From Guillardia theta CCMP2712 (Eukaryota; Cryptophyceae; Pyrenomonadales; Geminigeraceae): a stretch of 64,000 bases of DNA. The stretch is taken from contig NW_005434671.1 of the NCBI RefSeq assembly GCF_000315625.1, forward strand, positions 1,103,170 to 1,167,169, written 5' to 3'. Shown here one piece after another: positions 20,468-29,855 of this stretch. The number at the start of each line of letters is the position of its first letter. Position 1 is the first letter of the stretch. The position numbers and the translations under genes were made by a program. Below the pieces are notes generated by a model. It did not search any database. It saw nothing but the letters and a program-made list of their open reading frames with translations, and was not told where the DNA came from.

Positions 20468-22920
20468 ATGACCTGGCTTCAATCACGTGATCTTGTTCCT
20501 TCTTTTTTTGTTCCTGCGTTGACATGTAAGAAATGAGATTCAATCAGAAACGATCGCAGAGCCTCCTTAATTTTACAGTGATCTCCTCTTGCTGAGTCAT
20601 CCTTCTTCTTACTACCTTTGTTCTTCTCCTTCTCTTCCCCTTTATCTCGCTCCTCCTCTCATCTCTTTGTCTCGCATTCCCCTCCCTCCTCCTCTCACCG
20701 CCTTATAGTTCATCAGGCCCTCTACGATGGCGACAGGGTCGTGGGTCTTGTCAATCCTGAACTTGAGGTGCAACTGCAGACTCTCAACATGCTTGTCAAA
20801 CTGCAGCCCAGCTGACCTCTGCTGCTCGTTTTGACTCGACGTTGCGAACCGGCCTACCCTTCCTGCTCCAACACATTCATTTCTGCAGAGAGCAGGCGAC
20901 GAACCGATCGGATTGCTGGATTCGTTACTCTCTTCACCTGTCTACGAGGGCAAACCAGGCATCCTCTTCATACGCATTTTGTTGTCCTCCGCTTCCTGAT
21001 CGCCCTTCCGCTGGGCCCCATTGCCACCTGTCAGTCCAATGAGGGAACAAGGACTGCAAGCGTAAGCATGCTCTGAGACAAGATGACACGTGACGCGAAG
21101 AGTTGTGTCAAGGTTGAAGTGATCATTGAACAAACACATGTCGCATATTGAACAGAAAACATGTTGTTGGCTGTTGTGGCTCACCCGGAGATCATGTAAT
21201 TCCCAGTCAACCTGACGACTCCCAGCCAGTCGTCGTTCTTTCCGGCGTCCCAATCCCACACATCCATCACGACCTGATCTTCCTCTTCATCAAACTGAAG
21301 GGAGATCTCCTTGTTCCAGTATGGACACAGCGTGCTAGAGAGAAGGAGCAAGTCTCAAACAGCTCAAGAGATTGATTCTTCGCACCTCTTGCAGATCTCT
21401 GTCCGGTACGTCTTCTTGTCTTTTCGGCCGTCTCCGTCTATCTTCACTGTCACATACGGATCGGCCTGGCTGCAAGTCAGGACAAGAAACGCCATTCTTC
21501 TTTGCTCTTACCAACCCGCACATCTGACTGTCACGAAAGAAAACATCAGCCTTGGGCAAGTTGCGAGCCTCGATGATAGTCAATCTCAAGTTCCAATTCA
21601 TTAGTCGACTCTTGATCCTCTTCGCCTCTTCAAGTCTGTTCTCGGACTTCATCCTCTCTTTCTCTTTCTGAAACCACATTTCACTTGACATACCATGACA
21701 CATCTTTCCGTTCACCAGCTCCTTCCGTTCCTTGAAGGTGAGCCGCTTCGAGCTGAACTCGTCCTCGTCCTTCACCTCGAGGCCAGCAGACGCATACTTC
21801 CTCAGGCACTTGTGGTAAGCCTGAGGATAGCGTTTCCACAAGATGAGAGCAAGAATTAGCATCCCAAACGTGACGACCATCGGGACTGAGAGCAGGTCAA
21901 GCACTTCGATGCAGCACAGGTTTGATATGTTCAGTTCACATGTCACGTCACTTCACCATGAGACTTCACACAAACATCCTCAAACCATTGAGCATCTTCA
22001 TTGCGTTGCGCATCGTCATATCATCCAGCAACTTCATAACATTTGTTCTTGCAATCTACCTCCTAGCCGAGTGAAGACCGCCATTTCGTTTACTTTGGTT
22101 GAGTTGGGATAGGAGTCCGGGGGAGTGCAGACGGCAAGAGAAGAAGTGTTGCTTGCCGGATGGCAAGTCCATCCCGGCTCTATGTTGCAAGAAGAGTCGC
22201 AACCGTCGTTGGGGCGAGTATTCCCTATCAACGATGAATGCACAGGACAGACAAAGAAAATCTCCTCTCACCGTCATCACACTGCTCTTGGTTGATTGTT
22301 GCAGCCTTGTCGTACTTGATGTTGACCGTTATCCCATCTCCACACCTCACCTGAGAGACCAAGTCCAGGGAGTTGACATACTTGATCGTGCTCTGGGGGC
22401 TGACGAGCTTGTAGGCCAAGTTGTACAACCTCCCGCGTATGAAGCTCGATGTCGAGAAGGCTATGAGAGAATGGCTCTTCTTTGAGATGTCAACACAGTC
22501 ATTCTGCGGATTCCCACAAGGAGCCCCCCCACAGTCGATGGGCAGCGCAGGAAGATCAGGTGCCTGAATGCCAGTCTGTAGTACGTACTGAGAGCTGAAA
22601 CACAGCAGCGAGCATTGCGATCCTGCGGGCATGGAGAATATCACAGTGACAGTCTGCTGGAAGATAGAGACAGGAATGCCATTGGCGCTAGGGTCTGCGT
22701 TAGCTGCTGGGGTCATAGTTGGGGCCGGACAAATCATGCAGCCATTGGGAAGATCAGTGCAAGGGGTCCCGTCAGGTCCCTTCGGCACGGTTGAAGTCTG
22801 GCTAGAAGCCCTACCAGTAAGGAGCAAGAGAGACAGCAGACCATAACCGATATGGACTCTTATGTAATAAAGTCTCTGCGCGTGGAACATGTTCAAAGGT
22901 TCTATCAAAGTTGCTGGCAA
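18406..22920 (-). CDS. secreted/membrane protein: signal peptide, DUF4215 Cys-rich repeat, TM, C2, EF-hand, zinc finger
   Basis: Large minus-strand gene of about ten exons. Order, N to C: signal peptide GYGLLSLLLLTGRASS (22920-22800); Cys-containing ectodomain; QCDDG spliced to RPNDGCDSSCNIEPGWTC, the DUF4215 / Myxo-disulfide repeat (22250-22150); single TM VVTFGMLILALILWKRYP (21900-21840); C2 domain LRLTIIEARNLPKAD, DPYVTVKIDGDG, VVMDVWDWDAGKNDDWLGVV (21590-21190); DKHVESLQLHLKFRIDKTHD (20780-20720); EF-hand loop DEDGSGSLDKEE (about 20270); FEISMEKIKNIFLMYSKQRM (about 19970); RanBP2-like zinc finger WICGKC...CREC (19620-19510); a hydrophilic C-terminus ending at 18406. Type I membrane topology with cytosolic calcium/lipid-binding modules is inferred. 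Several introns hold microsatellites. Some small exons are unplaced. Confidence 0.72.
18829..18950. repeat. (AAC)n-(ATC)n-(AAC)n compound microsatellite
   Basis: About 22 AAC units, then 11 ATC units, then 7 AAC units. It lies in an intron of the DUF4215-C2 gene; the Asn/Thr runs on the plus strand are artefacts. Confidence 0.95.
20063..20166. repeat. GGAGGAGA / GGAAGTGGA tandem repeats
   Basis: Purine-rich array in an intron of the DUF4215-C2 gene, pyrimidine-rich on the sense strand, immediately downstream of the EF-hand exon. Confidence 0.9.
20391..20468. repeat. (GGAGCA)n hexanucleotide array
   Basis: About 13 perfect GGAGCA units, again intronic; the sense-strand unit is TGCTCC. Confidence 0.95.
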
Positions 22921-23995
22921 ACTTTGATGAGTGACAGGCGAACAATGTGTTAGTCGTCACCTCAGCGATGAACAGCAGCCATTGCAGCTTCCTTCTTCAC
23001 TGGCACCGTGGCCGAGGCTGCCATGGATGAGCCCGATGATGATCGGATGATCGTCGGTGCAGCAGGAGTCGTGGTAGTTCACTGTGGTTGTAGATTTTGA
23101 AAGCTGTAGTCAAAACACCGGAAGAACTTCGCCGAACCGTTGAAGAACCGACGGTTACCGTTCAACGTGACTAAAAGGGCCACCCGGCGACCGCCCCGGG
23201 CCCCCGCAAGTTCCGAAGCCAAGTTCAGTTCGGCGCAGTTTTCTTCTCAGGCTTACTGGCTGTGTGCGACCGTGAGTGGAAGCCGCTCCTCGACTCGGCG
23301 TGACTCAGGCTCGGACCGGCCCGGCCCGCCCAGGCCGCTGCAGGCTGCCGCTCAGTGGACTCCGGGCCGGACTCCTGGGCCGGCCGCCCGGCGGGTCCGA
23401 AAGTGAAACGTTTTTACTGAGTACTGAGTCGGCTGACCGGCCCGGTGCTCAGCAGGCCCGCCGGCTTACAAGTCCATTTTAAACCGCCCCCGGTGCGGTC
23501 GAGTTGAGATCCAATTGTTTTACTTAAACTGTATGAGTAAAAGGTAAAGTACGAGCACGAGCTACCCACCCTACCCCAATGTTCCAAAAGGATCCAATCA
23601 TTTGTTAACCCCTCCAATTTACTGTACTAAATGGGGTATTTGTAAGATTTTATTCACCCCTACCCTCTCATTAAGAACTTTCGACAAAGTACCCCTACTT
23701 TGTTGGACATTGAGCTGGTGGCAATTGTACCCCACCCCCCATTTTCCTGCAACTGACCACCACAGTAGCCCTCAATCCTCCTGTCTCCCAGGGGTAGAAT
23801 TAAGTACCCCCACCCCTACAATAAAACCTCAAATGGTGTAAAAACAACCGGTGACAATGGACACGAATCTACCCCTTCGGATCCATATGTAGAGACCACC
23901 GGTTCTTACCTACCCTACCCCTCTGGTAGACTACGGAATCCCCCCTACTTCAGCGGGGTAGCCCTGCACGTGCCCCCGCTGCGCTTGCGACGATC
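22921..23995. other. divergent intergenic region with GC island and TACCCC-rich segment
   Basis: Between the DUF4215-C2 gene (-) and fibrillarin (+). 23150-23480 is a strong GC island (runs of CCGGGCC, CCGGCCC) ending in ACTGAGTACTGAGTC. 23600-23960 is rich in TACCCC motifs. Probably promoter sequence for both flanking genes; no ORF of substance. Confidence 0.5.
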
Positions 23996-25474
23996 ATGGG
24001 ATTCGACGGTAAGGAAGACGCTCATGCCGGCGGTTGACGCTCGGCCCCTTGTTGTTCGATGCTCAATCTAATGAGGAATGTTGTGTTACTTCGTTCCCTC
24101 CCCCGAGATTCTTGCATCAGTCTTCTTGTGGTAGTTTGTCATGCGAATTTCGTGCTGCTTCAATGTAACTTGCAAAGGATTCTTGATTGATGATGCGGAA
24201 TTGAGAAGCTTCATCCTTGTTCTTGCCTTTGTGCCAAAAATCTTGATGCCAGTACCTTGTATTTTATCTCTATGAGATCCTGATGATTATCCTGTGCGTG
24301 TAAATCACCGTGTAAAGCAAATGGTCGTATCATGGTCATGATATGTGATGCTTTTGCTGATTTCATAAAAGGCGATGTTTGCCTCTCTTTATCTGTTCTT
24401 ATGCAAACGACATGATTTTCTGCAATGTTTCCTCTCTGCTTGTCGATATATTCTTTATCATTCCTGTTACACTTGTTGACGACTTTTCAGGTGGTGGAAG
24501 AGGAGGTTTTAGGGGAGGAAGAGGAGGTGGAGGAGGACGTGGAGGAGGACGTGGAGGAGGACGTGGAGGTACTACTTCATCCTACAGCTTTACAGGCTTG
24601 CTGACTCTGTCTTGAAGGTGGACCAGGAGGTCGTGGAGGAGGACGTGGGGGTGGCCGTGGGGGTGGCCGTGGTGGAGGAGGACGTGGGGGTGGCCGTGGA
24701 GGAGGACGTGGGGGTGGTCGTGGAGGACCAAAGGGCATGAAGGGAGGCTCCAAGGTGGTGATCGAGCCCCACAGACATGCTGGCATCTTTATCGCCAAGG
24801 GCAAGGAAGATGCTCTTGTGACCAGGAACATGGTCCCGGGAGAGTCTGTGTACGGCGAGAAGAGAATCTCTGTCGACGATCCTGCTGAGGAAGGAAAGAA
24901 GATCGAGTACCGTGTGTGGAACCCTTTCAGGTCCAAGATTGCCGCTGCTGTTCTTGGTGGTGTTGACAACATCTGGGTCAAACCTGGCGCCAAGGTCCTT
25001 TACCTCGGGGCTGCTTCTGGTACTTCCGTTTCCCATGTGTCGGACATTGTTGGGCCCACTGGAGTGGTGTACGCTGTTGAGTTCTCCCATCGCTCTGGTC
25101 GTGACTTGATCAACATGGCAAAGAAGAGGACCAACGTGGTTCCGATCATTGAGGATGCCCGTATGCCACTGAAGTACCGCATGCTCGTCGGAATGGTCGA
25201 CGTTGTGTTCGCCGATGTTGCTCAGCCCGATCAGGCCCGTATTGTGGCTCTCAACTCCTCCTACTTCCTCAAGACTGGTGGACATTTCATCATCTCCATC
25301 AAGGCTTCTTGCGTGGACTCCACTGCTGCCCCCGAGGCCGTGTTCGCCTCCGAGGTGAGCAAGCTCAAGAAGGACAACTTCAAGCCGCAGGAGCAGGTCA
25401 CTCTCGAGCCCTACGAGCGAGACCACGCCGTCGTGATTGGCTCCTACCGTGTGGCAAAGAAGAAGAAAGAATGA
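23996..25474 (+). CDS. FBL: fibrillarin, box C/D snoRNP 2'-O-methyltransferase
   Basis: Three exons: 23996-24008, 24491-24568, 24618-25474, in phase, 315 aa. Exon 1 encodes only MGFD plus one base. Exon 2 and the start of exon 3 encode the Gly/Arg-rich GAR domain. The methyltransferase follows: [35 protein letters not shown], the SAM site [30 protein letters not shown], and the K-D-K-E catalytic set with [13 protein letters not shown] and [10 protein letters not shown]. It methylates rRNA ribose in the nucleolus guided by box C/D snoRNAs. The C-terminus ends KKKKE. The long first intron (482 nt) is exceptional for this window and contains a snoRNA candidate. Confidence 0.96.
24272..24366 (+). 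ncRNA. candidate box C/D snoRNA in fibrillarin intron 1
   Basis: Seen directly: box C-like CTGATGA at 24280-24286, box D CTGA at 24357-24360, and a 6-bp terminal stem formed by ATGAGA (24272-24277) with TTTCAT (24361-24366), allowing one G-U pair. A C'-like TGTGATG sits at 24344-24350. The 95-nt length and intronic position fit a box C/D snoRNA. The first base of box C is C rather than the usual purine, and a 2-nt gap separates stem and box C. D' and guide target were not determined. Another C-like TTGATGA lies at 24187. Confidence 0.42.
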
Positions 25475-25904
25475 GAGATGGAGCATGACTCGTCGAAGCT
25501 TTGCGGCTGATCCTGCGTTTTGAGGTCGTCCTGTGTGATACATTTTGAGAACCACGGCGCTTATGCTTGGTTGAGATAACTCCTTACACTATTCCCTCCC
25601 TAGCTAGCTTATTACCACAATCCCGTGCATGTTTCTGCTATGGTCGTTTTGGGCATTGGAAGAAAGACCCATGTTTGTACTAGCTCTTTACAAAGATCCG
25701 GAATCGTGTATCATTGAATAAAGTCTTAAATGAATACGCGGCTTCCTCGCATCAAGGGCTCAATGACAACCTTCCCCTCCTCTCTTAGAACCATTCGTAT
25801 CTTTATTTCAGGTCGAGATTTAAAATTTGCCCTGGCAAAAAGCAACGAGTAGTAGTAGTAGTAAAATTTGCCTGAGTTCTCGGCATGGCAAGAACGACAC
25901 TAAA
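25475..25904. other. fibrillarin 3' flank
   Basis: 430 bp after the fibrillarin stop. A possible poly(A) signal AATAAA occurs near 25718, followed by ordinary sequence with short TAG repeats near 25850. No gene recognised. Confidence 0.4.
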
Positions 25905-26192
25905 ATGGCAAGAAAGAATAAATCGAAGAAAACTTGTGTTGTACCTCACAACTTTCCTTCGTCCCCCTCCCTCATCCTCCTCCGCTTCTCTCACTTCGTC
26001 CAACAACCGCGGGTCCTCCTCTCCCCTCATCATCTGTTTGCAACTGTCTTGGAGACAGTGCCATGTACGCTCACGTCCCATTCGAACGACTCGGCGTCAG
26101 ACAAGCGGAAGAATCTCCTGCGAAGATACCAAGCGAAGATGAAGAAGAAGAGCGAGCCCCCCGAGAAAATGCTGAAAGTGATCATGAAGTGA
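25905..26192 (+). CDS. small basic protein, possible two-exon gene
   Basis: Candidate 54-aa product: MARKNKSKK from the ATG at 25905, then a GTGTTG donor near 25935 joined to an acceptor after GGAGACAG near 26060, giving SNDSASDKRKNLLRRYQAKM and ending KMLKVIMK at 26192. The C-terminal Lys/Arg-rich helix is the most convincing part. No family recognised. It would end 20 bp from the stop of the convergent MFS gene. Confidence 0.33.
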   Translation: MARKNKSKKTCVVPHNFPSSPSLILLRFSHFVQQPRVLLSPHHLFATVLETVPCTLTSHSNDSASDKRKNLLRRYQAKMKKKSEPPEKMLKVIMK

Positions 26193-26211
26193 GACCCCGC
26201 CTGTCACACGG

Positions 26212-28149
26212 TCAGCGCCACGTGTACAACAGCTGCCGTCTTGTCACCAAGGCATAGAGAGGAGCGTTCAAGAGCAGAACGAGAGCACTAATGCCGTTGG
26301 CTAGACCCGTGAGAAACCCAAAATTCTCGTAGCCGAACGTGCTGCCAACCCCGGCAAAGAAGAAAGAAAACAGAAACTGAAAGCGCAAGAAACCTTTCAG
26401 ACGCGCAACACTTACGTGACATATAAAAGTCACCTGCCGAGCAGAAGAAAACACCACGAGAGTGAAAAACTGCAACTCCAACGACGGGACGATAGCGGCT
26501 ACCTGCAGCAATCTGTGAGAAAACATTCCAAGATGTGGGAGTGCAGCTAACCTGCCACAGAAGGAAGCTTGCATTCACGAAGATCATCAAGAAGCTGAGC
26601 TGACACCTGACACGAGGGTCATGCCCACGAAAAGCTCGAGGTAAGAGTGGGAGAGGAGGGAGAGCTTGAAGAAACAAAGGAAGACTTGCTCACCGATCTT
26701 GCAGGTACCCACAGATGGGTGTCGTGATGAACCCGAGAGGATAGATGATTCCAAATAGCGTCAGCCAGTCCTTCCCTCGCGTCTTCGGCTCTCCGCTGCA
26801 CTGAGGAACACACTCCGCGCATTTCCCAGCACATCCACATGACCAGCACTCGAGCTGGTCCCCTACTGCCGTTAAATAATAGGTGCTTGTGAGAAGTTGA
26901 AAGATGAAGAAGAGGAGCAGCCCAATCCACTCCGGCGTCATCACTTGACGTGAGAGCGGCAGGTACGACAGGTCCAAACACAGCTGGTTTGCGTTCTCCA
27001 GCGGCGTCTCCGGGATGACACCCAGCTCGCCCATGAGCGGCTCCAGCTGTTCCGATCCCTCGAACGCCCAGCCGTGCCATGAGCTATCGTCCCCTATAGA
27101 GCTCCGCGGGGTCAGAGTTCCATCTGACCAGTCCGTGCCCGACGAATCACGACTGTGCTGGCTCGAGTCGACTCGACTTGAACGTGCTCGTCCTCTCCGA
27201 GTGTGGGTAGAGCTGTCCTCGTACTTGACGCTGCTCGGGCAAGTCAGCTCCGCCTCCTGCCCACAGTTCCCTCACCTTCCGGGATCGAGGTCGTCAGGCG
27301 AGCAGAAGGGTTTGACGGGCCACACCGAAGAAGTGAGCACCACCATCCCGCAGGCACCAGCGTAGGCCATGAATTGGGACTTGAGGTCAAGGTCGAGCTT
27401 CTCGTGAAGGAGCCTCATGAGAGTGAAGAGGAAGCTGCAAGGACGGCGAGTCAGCAAAGAGCTATGAATTGCAGAGTGTCACCTTGAAGCTGCGAACGAT
27501 CCTGTTATGGTGCTGACAACCAGCCTCTCGTTCCCAAGGAACAAGTTACTGATGTGGAAACTGGTAATCTGCAGCCCGTTCCCTCCGAAACCGATGCAGG
27601 CGAGGCCAGGAAACCACAGCATCGATTCAGGCTCAGCGTATGCGAGCATGAAAGATCCCGCGCACACAATGAATGCCGAGCTCATCCTTGCGAATTTCGT
27701 CCCCCACAGGTCCATGGCTACTCCTGCAAAAAGAGCGCCGACCGCGTTCGCCGCGCCTGCGATGCTGAAGACAAGAGCAAGCTTGCTCCTCATCGCAAGA
27801 CAAGGGTAGTTGGGGTCGTTCTTGCCGCCGTTGCAGGACTCTGCAAAGACTCCCAGCTCATACAGTACAGGAAGCAAGGCCTGCCAGCCGAAGATGACGC
27901 CTCCGCAAACGATCTGTGCCAATGTCAGACTCATCAGTCATGAGCAGGGGCAGCAGAGCATGTCGCGCACGAGCAGAAAAGTATGAAGTATGGTGTGAAC
28001 GTCAGACTCACTTGATGGACAAGCGTGATGATGAGGTACGATTGCTTCGACAATCGGAACTCTTGGGCGTAGTACAAACCGCCTTCGAGGGCAAAGCCTT
28101 CGGCCCCTCCTTTGTCTCTCCATGATTCATAGTCTTCCATCGGATCCAC
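26212..28149 (-). CDS. major facilitator superfamily transporter, SLC43-like
   Basis: Minus-strand gene of at least six exons. Exon 1 (28149-28012) encodes MEDYESWRDKGG... and the first helix; it joins 27913 after an acceptor GGCACAG. Helices visible: IVCGGVIFGWQALLPVLYELG, LALVFSIAGAANAVGALFAG with the MFS loop motif MDLWGTKFARM, SFMLAYAEP, FPGLACIGFGGNGLQITSF, QFMAYAGACGMVVLTSSVWP, EWIGLLLFFIFQLLTSTYYL, LFGIIYPLGFITTPICGYLQDR, and YENFGFLTGLANGISAL near the C-terminus. The long luminal loop after helix 1 has Cys residues (CNGGKNDPNYPC), and a Cys-rich loop (CWSCGCAGKCAEC) follows helix 7. The YxNFGxLTG motif resembles SLC43 amino-acid transporters. Substrate not determinable. Stop at 26212. 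Confidence 0.76.
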
Positions 28150-28472
28150 AAGGATAGGAAGAGATCAAAGACGTGTCATGCAGCACCACAGACGATCTTT
28201 ACGCAGATATGCAAGGTTTGCGGCCCCGAAACGAATCCTTGGGCAGACTTGGAATATGAATAGTATATTTCCTCCTTACTCACCCTGTAGCAGGTCGGGC
28301 GACCATCACTGGAGTCGATTCCAAGTAACAATATGACAGGGCCGAATGCACCTGAGAGGCTCTTTGATCTGCAAAGCTTGTCTACGAGCAGAAATTCTGT
28401 CTGGGAGCAAGTGTGGTAGCTGACCTACAGCTGCCTGATTCTCCTGGCACAATCTGAAAGTTGCTGAGGAGA
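28150..28472. other. divergent intergenic region
   Basis: About 320 bp upstream of both the MFS transporter (-) and the signal-peptide exon (+). Nothing specific recognised. Confidence 0.4.
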
Positions 28473-28613
28473 ATGTCCAGTTCGAGGTCTATGCTTTCGT
28501 CCTCAGGTGTTCTGCTGGTTGCGATATTGCTCCTCCTCCCCCTCCTCCTCTGCCCCCCAGTCTCTCATTTCTTGCCGGGGTTGCCGGCCATCGATCCCTG
28601 TATCGCATTCTCG
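28473..28613 (+). CDS. first exon of a signal-peptide protein (partial gene model)
   Basis: ATG at 28473 opens 47 codons with a strong signal peptide (SGVLLVAILLLLPLLLCPP, then VSHFLPGLPAIDP) ending at a GTACGTG donor. The Phe after the hydrophobic core would suit plastid targeting. I could not find the following exon with confidence. A Lys/Arg-rich 49-codon frame starting ATGGCGCTGTTTGACCG near 29159 (LFDRLREGVKGL, then SKDKDKDKD) may belong to the same transcript or be unrelated. Confidence 0.35.
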
Positions 28614-28624
28614 GTACGTGTCGA

Positions 28625-29130
28625 TTCCAGCTATGTTTTGGGGAATTATTTCTAAATACTATAACAGATCATAGAAATTTTCAAATATATAAGCTTACGT
28701 TGAAACTAATTTTACCACTCAAGCATGTCATCCAATCCATCGAAAATCGTAGTCACCTTGAATCTTGTATAACCCCATAATTTTAAAGAAACCAGTTTGT
28801 ACCAATCATGATTTCTATTATAAAACCTGGTACAATACACAATTTCGGTACTAAGGGTTGGTTGAATAGTACCTGCTTAAACTCTACCATTTACATTTGA
28901 AAATAATAAATTTTGTACTGTTTATTGGTACGTAGCAGTACAAGACTGAGAAAATTACCAAGAGGTTTTAAAGTCGCTACAAATGCTTAAGTGGTATTTT
29001 GATTTTATAACTATTTTGTAATAATTTAAAACATTATCCATATATTATTACTTGTATAGGTACGTAGGGATGAAATAACGATGGTAACGGAAGTGATGCC
29101 TATTATTTTTTAACTTTTACACAAAGTTGC
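28625..29130. other. AT-rich segment without a recognised gene
   Basis: Clearly more A/T-rich than its surroundings, with many TAAT/TTTTA runs and TACC/GGTAC motifs. No coding frame of substance. Could be a long intron of the preceding partial gene or a degenerate insertion. Confidence 0.45.
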
Positions 29131-29855
29131 TTCCTTCTTTTTTTTCACTTTGTGGGATATGGCGCTGTTTGACCGCCTCCGAGAAGGGGTAAAGGGGTTG
29201 ACGGAGAGGAGGAGGAGAAGGAAGGGGAAGAGGAGGAAGAGAAGAACGAGCAAGGACAAGGACAAGGACAAGGACAAGGACAAGAACTACCAGACACTCC
29301 TAACGTAGACCTTGGTCGCTGATTAAAAATCATTCAAGACATTGCAGGTATTTTGTCAATGTAGTCCTTCCTTACAGAATCCAAAACATAGCAATCTAAA
29401 CCATTATCTGATTATCATCTACTCTTGCATCATGCCAAAATTTGTTCTCAATAACATTGTGATTCCTATGCATAAGTGAGCTCGCTGTCACAGGTCATGC
29501 GATCGCAACCTGACACCGTCCTTCCGCCACTGCGTCGGAATTCATCGCGACCGCGGCGATGTAGTTGCATAGCGAGGTTTGAACCATCAAGACTTGATGT
29601 TCTAATGCTTACAGACAAACAAGGTGGTCGAGAACTGCATACCTTGACCAGCTTCTCCTCTCTCTTCGCACTCCTCCGAGTCATCGTGTAGGTGTGAGCG
29701 TGAGGATTCTGAGGAGAGTCTTGCAATGTTTCAACATGTTTGTTGTCTTCAGAGATAGACATAGAAAACCTCATGTATGCCGTGGGAGGATTCGAAGTAT
29801 TCAAGGCATGATAAAGCATGTCCATCATGTTTGTCATCTGATCATATCGTTCCAG
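29131..29855. other. unresolved segment before the cNMP-binding gene
   Basis: Holds a (GGACAA)n stretch at 29253-29284 and moderately open frames on both strands at 29466-29864. The missing 5' exons of the cNMP-binding gene are probably here, but I cannot place them. Confidence 0.3.

Noticed and set aside
15909-20468. CRISPR-like arrays
   Set aside because: Repeats are perfect microsatellites without unique spacers, in eukaryotic DNA.
20001-20543. (Pro-Ala)n protein on the minus strand
   Set aside because: The EF-hand part is a real exon, but the Pro-Ala run is an intronic GGAGCA array translated through.
24590-25555. 321-codon minus-strand frame over fibrillarin
   Set aside because: Antisense of a strongly conserved gene; open only because of codon bias on the sense strand.
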